Origin: Apoda limacodes
Taxonomy: Eukaryota > Arthropoda > Insecta > Lepidoptera > Limacodidae
NCBI GenBank assembly: GCA_946406115.1
Contig: OX291545.1
Coordinates: forward strand, 9,376,001-9,440,000
Direction of reading: 5' to 3'
DNA length: 64,000 nucleotides
Shown here piece by piece: positions 12,701 through 23,877 of this stretch. The stretch's first letter is position 1; each line of letters opens with the position of its first letter. The position numbers and the translations under genes were made by a program. Below the pieces are notes generated by a model. The model was not told where the DNA came from and searched no databases. It saw only the letters and a list, made by a program, of their open reading frames with translations.

Positions 12701-15700
12701 ACTTTCACTCTTCGTCAACATTCGGTGCTGGTCATTGTCTGGGAGTCTGGTGTGGAACAGCCGCGTGCGCAACCAGAATTCTGATTTGATTACGGTGATC
12801 ATGAATTACAAAATAATTACTGCGTTCATTATACATTGTCTACTGCACAGACCTTCAAATAAATTATGCATGTTACAAAGCACGCTATGTAAAACAAATT
12901 AATAAATTTGTTAGGTTATGCAACATAAATTTGCAAGATACATTGTTACAGGCACCTTGTTGCAATTTACGTAATCTATCTCAGCAATTTTATTTTGCTA
13001 ACAATAAAGTGTTAGATTGATGTATCTCTGCTCTGACGTTTTTAACGTTTTATGTTATTCTTTTTTATACAAACAATGTTATCGAGAACTATATTTATAG
13101 CAACTGACAGTTGAAAAAGTATTTTGTACTTTGGATGTGTGATTCATCATGATATAGGACGCACAAAGAGTGTTTTACGCGTATATGTATAGTTACTTAA
13201 GAGTGCAATAACTTAAGGATCCTGTCTTTTGTCCTCTTTGTTGATAACGTGCAAGTTACGTACAAAACAAAAATATAATCAGTCACTAAGTATGTATAGG
13301 GCTACATAATATACTGTGATATAGGTTAAGACACATATAGCCTAGTTACAAATAAAATATGTCGCCAACCGGATCTTTGATTTCATAACATCATATCAGA
13401 CGAGTATGAATTGGAAAATAACACAATTCCAAGATAATGTTATAATATTATGTTCGTCCAATGATTAATGAATGGAGCATTCTGAAAGTAGTTGTTTCGA
13501 AATATTTAGATAATCTGTGGTTGATTGTATAGTTTTATTAGGGTGGAACAAAGTCCATTTGATTAAGAAAGATTACATATTTAGAGTACCCTGAAAGAGC
13601 TTGCAAAACATTAATAAGTGTCGTGCAATTACTACGGTGAGAACGTTTAGTAACGTAACATACGCAAAATCAAATACTTAAATTCAGGTTGAATATTTAT
13701 TTCTGTTTGGGTAGGTAACAAAAGTTGCTGTTGGTGGTTAGTTAGTTGGGTGTTTGTTTTCCGCACTTAGTCTTATAATTGGGCCATTGTACGTATGAAA
13801 GCAATTCACTTGTACTTGGGTTCTTATTCTAAATCAGCTTTGTCTAGCCCAGCATTTCAGAAGGTTTCTGATAATTAAGGTTTGTTGATTGCGTACGATT
13901 TGGGAGTAGGATCACGTGAGCTGATGTCTCTTTGGCTTCCATGTAGCTAAAGCTAAAGGAATATTGGTAATACCGATATTGATGAGATGATTGTTTAGTT
14001 GGCAGTGAACTGTTATTATTATTATGCCAACTATGTTAGCAAGTTTAATTTACAAAAGAATTCTAGAGGAAGCCAAGAGATGATGTACTTAACATGTACT
14101 ATTTTCGATCTTTGATTGGGCGTGTCACCAAACTCTTGCAGTGAATACCCTCTAACGGCATGGTTACGAAGTCAAAACACGTGTCTTCTGATGGGTACTT
14201 GAGGGTATTAAAAGGTCAAATTTGTCGTAGTATATCGGAATACTTTGGCTGCAAATCACGTGTTACCGGTTTTTATTGTTCGTCCATTATCTCGTCCATT
14301 ATCACATCCATTACACGTTTGGATGTCAACTTCCTCTTCTTTACCCGACTGCCACGGAAGGGTTACGTTTTTCGCGCCTTTCTTGTTTGTAGGTATTTTT
14401 TTTATAGATACGAAGATACGAGATCTTTCAAACAGCGGAATGGATTTATTTAATTAAGGTATCGTCAAAAAAAGGAAAAAAAACAAACTGGCGGATTTAA
14501 TGCGTTTTAATGTGACTGGGGTATCAAAGTAAAGAGCTTGAAGAGACCATTCCGAAAATATATAACACTTATAATATATAAATATAATATAATAATATAA
14601 TATAAAAATAAAAGCTGTAAATAAAAATATATAATTAAATAAATAAAAAAAAACACGACTGCAGCAACATTAAGAACTAGAATGAAATAAACAAGTGCCG
14701 CTAAAACATACCAAATAATAAGTTCAAATAATACTATAGTTTGCTCACACTATAGTAGATGCCTTAAAATAAGTTCCTACTGCTTATAGTTAAATATTTA
14801 GTATGTTTTTGCAGTTGAGTTTTTTTTTTAAGTATTTAATTATATATATTTTTATTAACAGTATCGTCGTTTGGACTTTGATGATTGATCTTTTAGATCA
14901 ATGCTTATATTTTAGTGTAAGCTGTCTGAGGAAAAGTGTCAGCTCCAGCCAGAACAACTTCTGGCTCAAGGGGCATCACGTCCGAGGTTGCGTTTGAATA
15001 TTCCAAAGATGTTTATTTTGATTACACCTCGATCGATACGTAGCTGGTGAATGCTTGGACTCTTGAGATGCAGATTCAATAACGTTAGTGTCATCTTGAT
15101 TATACGAGGTCATTTTATATTAGGTAACTTAAATTTCAATAGGCAAAATAGTTGAACAGAATATGCTATTTGAATTATTGGTATTATGGTAAGCGCATAT
15201 TTAGTAAAAAAGCGCAAAATATACGGAAAGGGGAAACTGACGTTGCATAAGAAATTGTTTGTTTTTATTGCCGAGCTGAAATTTGTTACTAAGTTAGAGA
15301 GGCGGCATTTTTATTAGTATCTATAGATATAAACTATTAAAATTTGGATTGTTGTCAAGATTTAGTCTTATTTCAGTTGTCATTGAAATTTTTTTTTTAC
15401 AAACTCCTTTTCCGTTTAGATTTTAATTTTATTACCCGCATTTTTTTTAAATATTGATTCCTAACTCTAAATAAGGCAGCGAAGCCTTTTAGCGTTGTAT
15501 CTAAGATAAATATTTTAGTTAAACATCCGTCCTTTGTCTGTGGAATGTTAACGGAAATGGATTTTCCTTTATCCCTGGCACAGTCGTCGCTAAATAAATA
15601 TATTATGTACTTTATCAGTTAGTATGTTTGTTGCACTTGTACGCTCTTCGGGGTTGACCTTCGTGGTCGGCCGCAACCGGGTCAAGATGTTGCATACGAT

Positions 15701-18700
15701 TGCCAGCTGCAAATTATATTTTGAACTAATTTCTATTAAATTAGATTTATCTTGTATGTAGATCACGAATTGTAATGACCATTTTATTGACTTTGAAATT
15801 GGATCTATTTTTGGTTATCGGCGAGGGATAACTATTGCAATACCTTGAAAATTTTGAAAATACTACAGTAATAAAGTTTGCAACAGCAAACTGTAGCTAT
15901 AGGCATTCGGTTATAGCCATTCCTGCGAGAAGGTTTGAATTTTCCAAAATTAAATGTAGCCTATGTGTCAATTCAGGCTTTGAGTTATCTTCATTTTAAA
16001 TTCTAGCCAAATTGGTTCAGTTGTTGTGCGAACATATTAAATCACAAATTTTCGCATTTATAATATTATGAGAATTTTACTTTACATTATTTTATAATTC
16101 ATTGACCGAACTTGTATGTATATACTTACAATGACATTTAGCTCATTTTGTTTTTTTTTATCAAGGATTAATTATTTTTTTATTTAATTATACGTTTGAT
16201 CGAATCAACTACTTTAATTTTTCTTAGTACCATGTCGGGAAAACTCTGAGCTTTAGATTTTTCCCAATCATACTACTAGGAAAAATTAGATAAAACATCA
16301 ACATTTTAAAGGTTCAATTATTTAGGAACTGGTTAGTGGATGCATCGAGTTCAGTTTGAATTCACGAACCATGCTCTGTCAGCCATAACATTGATTAAAT
16401 CAAAACAATAAAGAAAAAATAATAAAATTTGAATGCCGTAGGTACTTTACTACTTGTTATAATCGACCAAACTGATTTGTGAATCTAGATAATGATTACA
16501 TAAATAAAATATGGCTAAACATTTAAAAAGTTTTGGATAGCAACAGCTGTTTTATTGATATCAAATCACAATGTCACTATCGATATCACATAGCAGCCGT
16601 ATGCAATGACTTTCGCGGGTATTCTATGTCACGGACGGACAATCTGATTAATTTTATTTTGAAATACCAACAAAAATTTGAATATAACTACTACCTACGT
16701 AACCTACTTTAAGTTTGTTTAAACCTTCATTAGATTTAGGAACCTGAGTGCAAAAAGTTGATCTATTCTCAATTTTATAAGTTTTTTTTTCTTTTATTTC
16801 AATTATTTACAAACGTTTGTTCTTTTGAATTTTGTTTGATTTACGACACTAAAGATTTTAATGGCAACACCTACTGGTTGTGAGGAACTTTTTGTAAATG
16901 TTGTGCTACATTGATAGTAGGTAATATCTAAATTCTTCTTCTGATCAACTACGTACTAATTTTTATTGAACATCTGAAAATTCTTATAATATTATAAAAA
17001 TATCCACAATACAGTATCTCATTTGTAGTCTATTGGGTAAGGTCAGGCACATGTTACAAAAAACACAAATTGTTCTAAAAATAATAATTCTTTAATCAAC
17101 TCAATCTTATTCTTCTTTATTTTAAAAATATTAATTTTGAGTCAACATAACTATAAATAATTAAAATTAATAAATTCTGCGAAGCTTATGGTTTTTTCTA
17201 AAACATAGTTTATATTTGCATATTATAAGAGGAAAAACATTAATTATATAATCTGACAGCTTCAAAAAAAAGCGAAAATCGTTCGTATATTTTATTTCGT
17301 AAGGGTGTCAAAAAAGAGGTACCTGTTTTGTCGTCAATTCTGTTGTTTACATGCATGTTACATAATGGCGTCGGTTTGTGCCCTGGGAATGGTCGAAACT
17401 ACGAGTATGCCACAGACACTGCGCTGAAATAATACACAGACATTGTAAAATATGGCACCCCGTGTAACATTTTGCCCCGTCTAACCTTACTTTTTTAACT
17501 TTCAAAATGATACTTTGGTCTAGTTCTTTCTTGCTTTAAATATTGTGTATCTAAAAACATTTAATTTATGTAAATTTGTATCTTAAAAAATCTACTAGCC
17601 CTTCAAAAGTGCTGTCTTAAAAATTTCATGGTGTTGTCAAAAATAAGTAGGAAAATCGTTTGTATGAAGCACGCTACAGATCTTTTGGCTTAGTTTACGT
17701 GCCAGCGATAGGGCAGCTCATTATCGTAATTAGGGTAGGTATTTGATAAAAAAATTTGCGAAATTAATACCTACTTTAAAAATCAATCTTATCATTGACA
17801 CGACTCAATTACCTTTTTGCATAAGATAACGTAATCGGACGTAAATTTTTAGGGTTCCGTAGTCAACAGGGAACCATTATAGTTTCGCCATGTCCGTCCG
17901 TCTGTCCGTCTGTCTGTTTGTTCGCGGCTTAGCTCAGAGACCACAAGTAAGTAATCATAAGTTTTTAATGGAAACATACATATTACCGCAATATTTAGAA
18001 TATAGTTTTATTATGCGCATACAATTCTACTTAGAATAGATACAATTAAGTGACGTCACTATGTCAGGGGTCATTGGCGCACGGTGAACGCGCTGATTTT
18101 AAATTGATTTGTGGGGTTTCGTATCAAAAGGGTAAAAAGGAACGCTTATTGAGAGTTCGAGATTATCTCATGCTAGGTATGTTACAGCTGTTTTTTTTTT
18201 TCACCAACTCAAATGCTATCGACTTGAAATTTAGCACAGATATAGATTATCTACAAAGTTTGCAAGTATATTAAAATTATTAATAGATTGAGATATAGAC
18301 TATAATATTAATTCAAACTGACAGTCATCTATATTTCACAACAAAACAAAAGTAAAGTTTTCAAATTCAAGTGTTTTGAAGTTAATAAAAAAATATTTAA
18401 TGTCACTTAATTTTTTTAAAACATAAAATAATATATCAATATCAAAAAGTAAAAAAATAAAAATGAAGAATTGTAGATAAAAAAATTTAAAGAATCAGAC
18501 TAAGGTAAAAAACTGCCTATTTTATACCTTGTTAAATATTGTTTGAGCTTTGCGACAGTAACAGATCTAGTGCTGGGACCGATTACCGATTATTGTTGCT
18601 ATTATTATTTATCTTTCAATATTTTTTAATTAAAAAATAATATTACCTCTTTTTGCCTTGTCCCTCTTTCCCCTGTTATTCCTTTCCGCTAATTAGTCTT

Positions 18701-19958
18701 AGTATTGTCTAGTTTACAAGCTAAAAATGATTCTAGTTTGAAGTTTTGATCCTACATGAAGCGTCTCATAATAAAAAAATATTTTTAACAATTTTGAATA
18801 ATCACAGATATACATATTCGGCTTTCGATAAAATTTCTTCAAAATTTCACAGTGTTTGATCAGTGAATATCAAAAATTGTTGTATGGAGCACGCAGCGAG
18901 ACGCCGCGAATCGTATATTCTCTCAGGGACTGTTTAACATATCAATAACATGACATATATGGTAAGTACTTCAAACGTAGCACTGACTACAGTATGTTTT
19001 TTTTTGATGCAGGCAAGAGGCTTAACGCCGTCATTCTCAAAGCGTTTGTTAACTTTCATACAAGACGCTTTACCTCTGCGGCTGAAGGAGGTGCATTTCG
19101 TCAAGCAGCCCATGGTCTTCAACGTCGTGTGGAACATGTTCAAGCCCTTCATCAGAGAAAAACTCAAAACCAGAGTGAGAATATTTGTGTTACTTTGCGT
19201 ATGAATTAATTCATGGAGATGTTATTTTACACCCAAATCAAAGGTTCAGTTTATCATAATATGAATAAAAAACCCGATTGCCAAGTTAAATGCAAGACTA
19301 CTTCATGATATGGTCAAACATTAGTCATCATATCGTAAAATAGTTACATTATCCACCGATAGGGCAGATTTAGCTATGCTTTTGTGAAGTATCGTGGCGG
19401 CAGAAAATTATTTTGTATTAAAAGCGAATAAATGTTCGAATCTACACTACTATTATAAAGACGTTAAGTCTGATAAAGGAGGTTAACTCCCAAACTACTC
19501 CAAAATAAATTTACAGTTTATTTAAAATGGACTTATAAGGACTTATATTTTACTTAAGTTTTTAGTTTAAAACATCCATATTTGTATTTAGAAAAGTACG
19601 TCGCAACGTGTACGTCGACGTGTACCTATGTCGGAAAAAACAAATACTTTTCCTAGACGTTGCAACCTTGCCATCTGATATTTGGCGCAGGGATGGCTGT
19701 AGGGACAGAAAAGAATACTCTTTATCCTAATCTAAAGTTTATAAAAACAATAAGAAACTTTTAAAATTCCAGATCTTTTTCCACGGCAACAAGATGGCAT
19801 CTCTCCACACCCATCTGGAACCAAGTCATCTGCCTGCCGACTACGGCGGCGAGCTCCCAGCCATCGATTACACCGCAGCTAATTGGTACCCAGTTATCAA
19901 CGAAATTCTGCCATACATACAGAGCTGGAACTCTTACGGGTTTGCCAAGCAGGCGTAG
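9599..19958 (+). CDS. CRAL-TRIO lipid-transfer protein (alpha-TTP/clavesin-like), C-terminal four exons
   Basis: Four exons join in frame (157+143+162+186 nt, 215 codons plus TAG) into the whole SEC14/CRAL-TRIO lipid-binding domain. Proteins of this family carry a hydrophobic ligand such as tocopherol, a retinoid or a phosphoinositide in the cytosol. Landmarks seen, in order, are the GSWDPKK strand, the VVLMDFKDMGW core, the LTPSFSKRL segment, KQPMVFNVVWNMFKPF, EKLKTRIFFHG and the LPADYGGELP loop near the C-terminus. In alpha-TTP the basic residues in the EKxKxR region contact phosphoinositides; here a Lys and an Arg are kept in EKLKTR. All introns are GT-AG and phases match (1, 0, 0). The N-terminal CRAL_TRIO_N part is missing because its exons were not found between 1 and 9598. 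The ATG at 9599 directly follows a splice acceptor and is unlikely to be the true start. Ligand and tissue cannot be read from the sequence. Confidence 0.9.
10262..10404 (+). CDS. CRAL-TRIO gene 1, internal exon b
   Basis: The acceptor AG is at 10260-10261 (context TTTTAAAAG, a weak pyrimidine tract) and the donor GTCAGT starts at 10405. The first two bases complete the Gly codon left open by the previous exon, giving NAGG-SWDPKKV across a 506-bp intron. It then encodes the helix around DQMFRLFYLIHDAA and the beta-strand VVLMDFKDMGWSQ, hallmarks of the CRAL-TRIO fold. It leaves in phase 0. Confidence 0.88.
12171..12540 (-). repeat. GCCGCTAAAGA/TTTTCACTTC repeat, minus-strand copy
   Basis: The reverse complement matches 26691-27192 over nearly its whole length: GTTGCACTCCGGGAGTGCCG at one end and AACGCCGCTAAAGAAGTTTT at the other. 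GAAGTGAAAAC near one end is inverted at the other, suggesting imperfect terminal inversion. The open frame at 12162-12422 exists only because the repeat lacks stops in one frame; its counterpart in the other copy shares that frame. Confidence 0.8.
14611..14715 (+). repeat. AAAGCTGTAAATAAAAA... dispersed repeat fragment
   Basis: AAAGCTGTAAATAAAAA followed by CACGACTGCAGCAACATTAAG recurs at 32012-32110 with CCCGACTAAAGAAACATTAAG. The CCCGACT phrase after an A-run recurs elsewhere in the window. Function unknown. Confidence 0.6.
17617..17695. repeat. TTAA-MITE end fragment
   Basis: AATTTCATGGTGTTGTCAAAAATAAGTAGG and CGTTTGTATGAAGCACG match the inner and terminal parts of the right end of the complete copy at 34414-34806. 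Confidence 0.6.
17851..18270 (+). repeat. AGGGTTCCGTA dispersed repeat, diverged copy
   Basis: It starts AGGGTTCCGTAGTCAACAGG, contains TGTCCGTCCGTCTGTCCGTC and then family-like non-coding sequence. The right end is decayed, so its limit is approximate. The open frame 18050-18274 inside it is not a gene. Confidence 0.65.
18835..18927. repeat. TTAA-MITE right-end fragment beside exon c
   Basis: AAATTTCACAGTGTTTGATCAGTGA then GTATGGAGCACGCAGCGAGACGCCGCGAATCGTATATTCTCTCA match the right halves of the MITEs at 34.4 and 52.6 kb. It lies about 90 bp upstream of the exon c splice acceptor. Confidence 0.65.
19013..19174 (+). CDS. CRAL-TRIO gene 1, internal exon c
   Basis: The acceptor TTTGATGCAG ends at 19012 and the donor GTGAGA begins at 19175. 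The exon is 54 codons in phase 0, encoding ARGLTPSFSKRLLTF through KPFIREKLKTR. This is the most conserved part of the alpha-TTP/clavesin family, including the gate helix and the basic EKLKTR stretch. It is separated from the previous exon by an 8.6-kb repeat-containing intron. A MITE-end fragment lies about 90 bp upstream of the acceptor. Confidence 0.93.
19773..19958 (+). CDS. CRAL-TRIO gene 1, terminal coding exon
   Basis: The acceptor AAAATTCCAG ends at 19772. The reading frame continues in phase 0 from IFFHGNKMASLHTHLEP through the LPADYGGELPAIDY loop to SYGFAKQA and the TAG stop at 19956-19958. YGGELP is a family signature close to the C-terminus, and the short tail after it has normal length. 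The exon is GC-rich compared with the 3' UTR that follows. Confidence 0.93.
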   Translation: MFFHGNKMASLHTHLEPSHLPADYGGELPAIDYTAANWYPVINEILPYIQSWNSYGFAKQA

Positions 19959-21213
19959 GGAGGTCTTTGGGCGTAGCTAGCAGAAGCCTATATTTCCCTT
20001 TACCAGTTGCCTTAACACAAACTTATCTCATATGAATTTCCTTTGCCTAGTTAAAGTGCCCCTTTTATGTTTTACATATCTGAGGGCACAAACACCTTTT
20101 TATGTGCCAGGCTGAGTCACAAGGAGAGAAATTTCGCGCCCGATTTTACTCGCAATGCGCTAGCATTTGGCATTCCATTTACATTTAGGTATAGTAGCCC
20201 ATTATCAAGAAGATCTGTGTCGATTTCTCCAAGATTAGGAGATTCTCTCACAGCATTGAGTTGGACAATGTTGATTAGTGAGAGTCTTACTTGATAGGGA
20301 ACTGTTAAGTAGTATAGTGATGCCTGCCATAACTGACGTAGTGTGTAAAACAAATAGGATAAGTCAGGGTTAGTTAAATATTGAATGACAATGCAATAAC
20401 TGTTTTATCTGCTAACTTTTTTTATTGAGTCGGCTATAACAGTGAGGTTTACTAGTTTTGATTTAGTGGTGGTTTTAATATTGTTTGCTTTTGTCCCATT
20501 TATGTTTTGAAAAATTTCTGTCCTTAAGTGTTTTAAAATAGGGGAACATTGATTTTTTCTTTAGTTACTTTCTGTCGGTTTGGTCGATTAATTTTGATTT
20601 AAAAAAATTTGACACGTATTTCACCAACATTATTTCAAAGTTAATAAACCTAAGTAGCGTTTTTTAACTATTACGTAATATAATATATGTGATAGAAATT
20701 GACAATATTTAAATTAAGTATGTATTTTACAATATATTGAAATATGGACCATTTTGTCGATAGTGCCTTTTTATGACTATTAGGTAATTAATTCTATTTA
20801 AGATAAGTTTAGTAATATCGAATAGTTAATGATTCAATGTGTGATAAAATTGTAAATGGTGTCCTTTTTAATATTGTATGAAATGTTTGTTTTACAAATA
20901 TATATGTATATGGACCATAGGCCCAAATAATTAATATATTGAACCGTAGAGGCTGTGAATGTATCTATTGTTAGTGTTCCAATTCACTGTATTTACTTTC
21001 AAAAATTTCTGCATGACATTTTCTTTATTTTTTTAATTTTATTTGTGAGTTAATATGACATTTGTGTGTATTTTTTATTTTATTAATGTTAAGACAAACA
21101 AAAGTGCATTCCAAAACTGTTTTTAATCATTGTTTTTATAACAAATTTTATTACATACCTGACTTGCTCAATATTTCTTAGAGTAGATATATCACCAAAA
21201 AATTGAGAATAAA
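19959..21213 (+). other. probable 3' UTR of CRAL-TRIO gene 1
   Basis: AT-rich non-coding sequence follows the TAG stop. AATAAA signals occur at 20643-20648 and at 21208-21213, just before repeat-derived DNA begins. Either could be the polyadenylation signal; the second would give a 1.25-kb 3' UTR. Short open frames here on both strands (for example 20067-20294 and 20117-20353) have no recognisable domain and no coding bias. Confidence 0.5.
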
Positions 21214-22231
21214 TTATTTAGATGGTTTATTTTAATAATTCTTATTAAAACTAATTTCTCATAAGTACCTATTTATTTGTTTTATTTACGTTATTCTATT
21301 CAGGCAGTCACCGTTTTCAATTGAACACTGGTGCGATGAAATACCTGATGGCAATACATAATATTTCGTCGATTAAAATCGATTGAAATTTATTAAAAAA
21401 AAGAACATTCGTTTACTGTGGACAGTGTCAACAAATTTATCACTTTCCCGCCCGACCTTGTGATATGTTACATGACATAGCGTTAAGTTCAGTGGGTAAC
21501 CGGACAGCTTAAATTTTAGGAGTGGCTCAAAATTATATTGGGACCGAAAAATCCTGTTCTCGGACCAATAACAAATTTGCTTTAAAGAGATTACTGGATG
21601 TAGAGGACTATACGAGCTCTTTACTGGACCTTCTGCTGACTGGACGGATATATAGTCTCGGTGGATGCACCTTTTGGCTATGCACACAAACCTCTACATC
21701 TGGACCAACTAATTGGCGTCGTGTGTGTTACTATAAGTTAGTTTGGATGGATTGCGTGAGTTTTAGGCATAGTATCCGTGCAGGCAGCTTTGCTTGATCT
21801 TAGAAGATCCCGACATTTACGCAGCAGCAATAACTGCGACAATCCTCGCTGGTATGGAATACAAAATACTACCGTGGTTTAATCGGTCTTGCAGAAAAGA
21901 TAAGATTCTCGAGAAAACTGCGTATGAACTACTATGGCTACGGCTCAGAATATTAAGGATCTGGATATTTCTGAGTTGAAACGCAAACTAAATGCTGCCT
22001 CGAAGTTCAGTAAGAAAGCTACTGCCAGAGCAAAATTCCAGTTCATCGCCAAAATAGGTAGGCGACTTGCGAGCTGTCCCTATGAGAGTCGGGCCGTCTG
22101 ATCGATTGCTATATAGCTGCCGAAGGAAAATTTTGTCAGTCGTCATAACCACCACTGTGAAAGATCGATGGTGACTTGGCCCACAGTGCTTAAGAGAAAG
22201 CTTTTTTCTTCTCTTTGCCTCAAGCTCGAAT

Positions 22232-22447
22232 ATGAACGACGAAAGCGCTGTACCACCTACTATACCGTGGTGCGGTAAGACCATGCCGGAAATCTCTATA
22301 ACACAGCGGGAGGTCCGGCGGGCGTTGATTTCTCAAGACGTTCATAAGCCGAGTGGGCTAGACGATATACCAACAGTGGTGCTCAAAAAGTGTGTTCCTG
22401 ATTTGTGTCCTGTACTCAATCGCTATAACCTCTCCCCTCCAAGGTGA
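22232..22447 (+). pseudogene. non-LTR reverse transcriptase fragment
   Basis: About 70 residues are open. The EVRRAL...KPSGLDDIPTVVLKKC pattern is the conserved N-terminal RT region in jockey/CR1 elements. The catalytic YADD-type region that should follow is absent. The frame stops soon after PVLNRYNLS. Confidence 0.8.
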
Positions 22448-22619
22448 TGGAGCGTGTGATCATTACATCTTAGAAGATAGGTACCTAAAAAGGCCCCGTG
22501 AACGTAAATATCACCTCGCGGCAAAGTTTGCTTCTGTATAAGTCGCGGGTACGGCCCCATATGAATAAAGAACTGCTGTCTACTCTGGGCAAGTACACCC
22601 GGATACCAGCTTAGCCCTT

Positions 22620-22970
22620 TTGACTCGGTTCAACGACGGGCTGAAAGAATCGTTGACTATCACAAACTTCTTAGGAGACTTTGCCTCCATGTGCGTGTTC
22701 TACCGCTTGTACAATAGGATGTGTTCTGAGGAATTGTTCGCAATGATGGCCACGGCTTTTTTCTACCATCCTCACGTCTCAGAACCTAAATGGCCACGTA
22801 CAGCGCGGTTCCAGAGATATTTCCTTCTGCGAACGCTTAGGTTGTGAAATGAGCTCCCTGCCAAGGTTTTCTCAAAAGACTACAGTATGGGGTTCCTCAA
22901 CAAAGAAGTTATCAGAATTTTGAAGGGTAATGCGCGAATGACGCCTCAGGTGTTGCAAGCGACCAACGGC
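22620..22970 (+). pseudogene. LINE ORF2 C-terminal region
   Basis: The frame from MTRFNDGLKESL through the FYRLYNRMCSEELF motif reaches LRTLRLWNELPAKVFSKDYS after crossing an in-frame TGA at 22846-22848. This is the terminal region of lepidopteran CR1/jockey-like ORF2, close to the 3' tail. The same C-terminal and tail region is present in the minus copy at 7119-7262. Confidence 0.75.
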
Positions 22971-23639
22971 TAGGATGACCGCTTACCATCAGGCGGACTG
23001 CAAGCTTGTTTGCAACTTTAGCGGTTTAAAAAAAAAAAAAACTACGGATAGCATCATTTTAACTATCTATCTCTCTCTATCTATCTTTCATTATTTTAAC
23101 TTCTTGTGAGCGTGGGTAATTAAGGTAGAAGGTAATTGTGTGGGATCGCGGGAAAACAAGAGCAAAATGGTATTAATTTTAGTACGGGAAAACAATTTAT
23201 ATATATTATACCTTAGTTTATGGTACTTTTAAGGTAGGGCATTAGTATTTCAAGGTAGGGCATTGCCCCACAATGCCCCCCCTTAGCTACGGCCCTGGCC
23301 CCATTATCATTACTATCTATTGATTATTATATCAGGAAAGAGTCGAGAATATTCATCGAGGTTCCTACTTATATAAGATCCGCATCCTTGGGAAACCAAG
23401 TGTTGCGTTGTTAGAGAATGCTATGTTAGAGAAATAAGTACTGTTGGCGTAACGCCACTTGCATTGTTTATCTACTTGGGTCGGTTCCAGTATTAGAAGG
23501 CATGCCTATATTTTGTCCCTAAAATATGAAAGGGGCACGGAATGAAATGTGTGAGAAAGCATTAATACTGCTTACAAATTATACAGGAAACATTCTGTAC
23601 ATTTTAATAAAGCTGTTTTTAATTTAGTTCAATTAAATA

Positions 23640-23695
23640 TTTAAAAATATATTTAAAAATATATTTAAAAATATATTTAAAAATATATTTATAAT
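23640..23695. repeat. 12-bp AT tandem repeat
   Basis: ATTTAAAAATAT repeats at a 12-bp period about four times. It is low-complexity DNA next to repeat fragments. Confidence 0.85.
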
Positions 23696-23734
23696 TAAAT
23701 ATAATTTAATAATCACTTAAATTCCCGTGTGTGT

Positions 23735-23850
23735 TCCATGTTATAAGTATAATTAGGGAGTCATTAGTATAATTAAGGAGTTGACGTAAGAATCGCACGC
23801 CGATAACCAAATTTAGGGCGGGTGGAGCTGCGGGCAAAATGCATTAATTA
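23735..23850 (+). repeat. fragment of the Helitron-like GATAACCAAATTTAG family
   Basis: GCCGATAACCAAATTTAGGG, CGGGTGGAGCTGCGGGCAAAA matches the 3' halves of the copies at 26.1 kb, 48.4 kb and (inverted) 48.7 kb. Confidence 0.65.
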
Positions 23851-23877
23851 TATCATCCTTAATTACCAGCTATCCCA

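Larger units (their letters stand above)
10405..19012 (+). other. 8.6-kb intron of CRAL-TRIO gene 1
   Basis: No open frame in it has a recognisable domain or coding bias (for example 10748-10957, 14160-14453, 14803-14997). It holds a 370-bp repeat (12171-12540), a 14.6-kb dispersed fragment, an AGGGTTCCGTA-type repeat (17851) and two MITE-end fragments (17.6 and 18.8 kb). Otherwise it is AT-rich. Confidence 0.7.
21522..23041 (+). mobile_element. decayed CR1/jockey-like LINE (endonuclease and RT remnants, 3' tail)
   Basis: Conceptual pieces in several frames follow the order of a non-LTR retrotransposon. About 21520-21980 holds the end of an AP-type endonuclease and linker (SLLDLLLTGRIYSLG, GMEYKILPWFNRSC). 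At 22232-22447 is the RT start (EVRRALISQDVHKPSGLDD with LKKCVPDLCPVL). At 22620-22970 is the C-terminal tail (ASMCVFYRLYNRMCSEELF, LRTLRLWNELPAKVF). The 3' end is CCGCTTACCATCAGGCGGAC followed by an A-tract at 23029-23041. Stops, frameshifts and loss of the RT catalytic core show it is dead. Confidence 0.85.

Noticed and set aside
14160..14457. Overlapping open frames of 97 and 70 residues in the large intron
   Set aside because: No family resemblance, two frames equally open, and no splice or promoter context.
18934..19209. Open frames on the other strand and frame over exon c
   Set aside because: They are shadows of the conserved CRAL-TRIO exon at 19013-19174.
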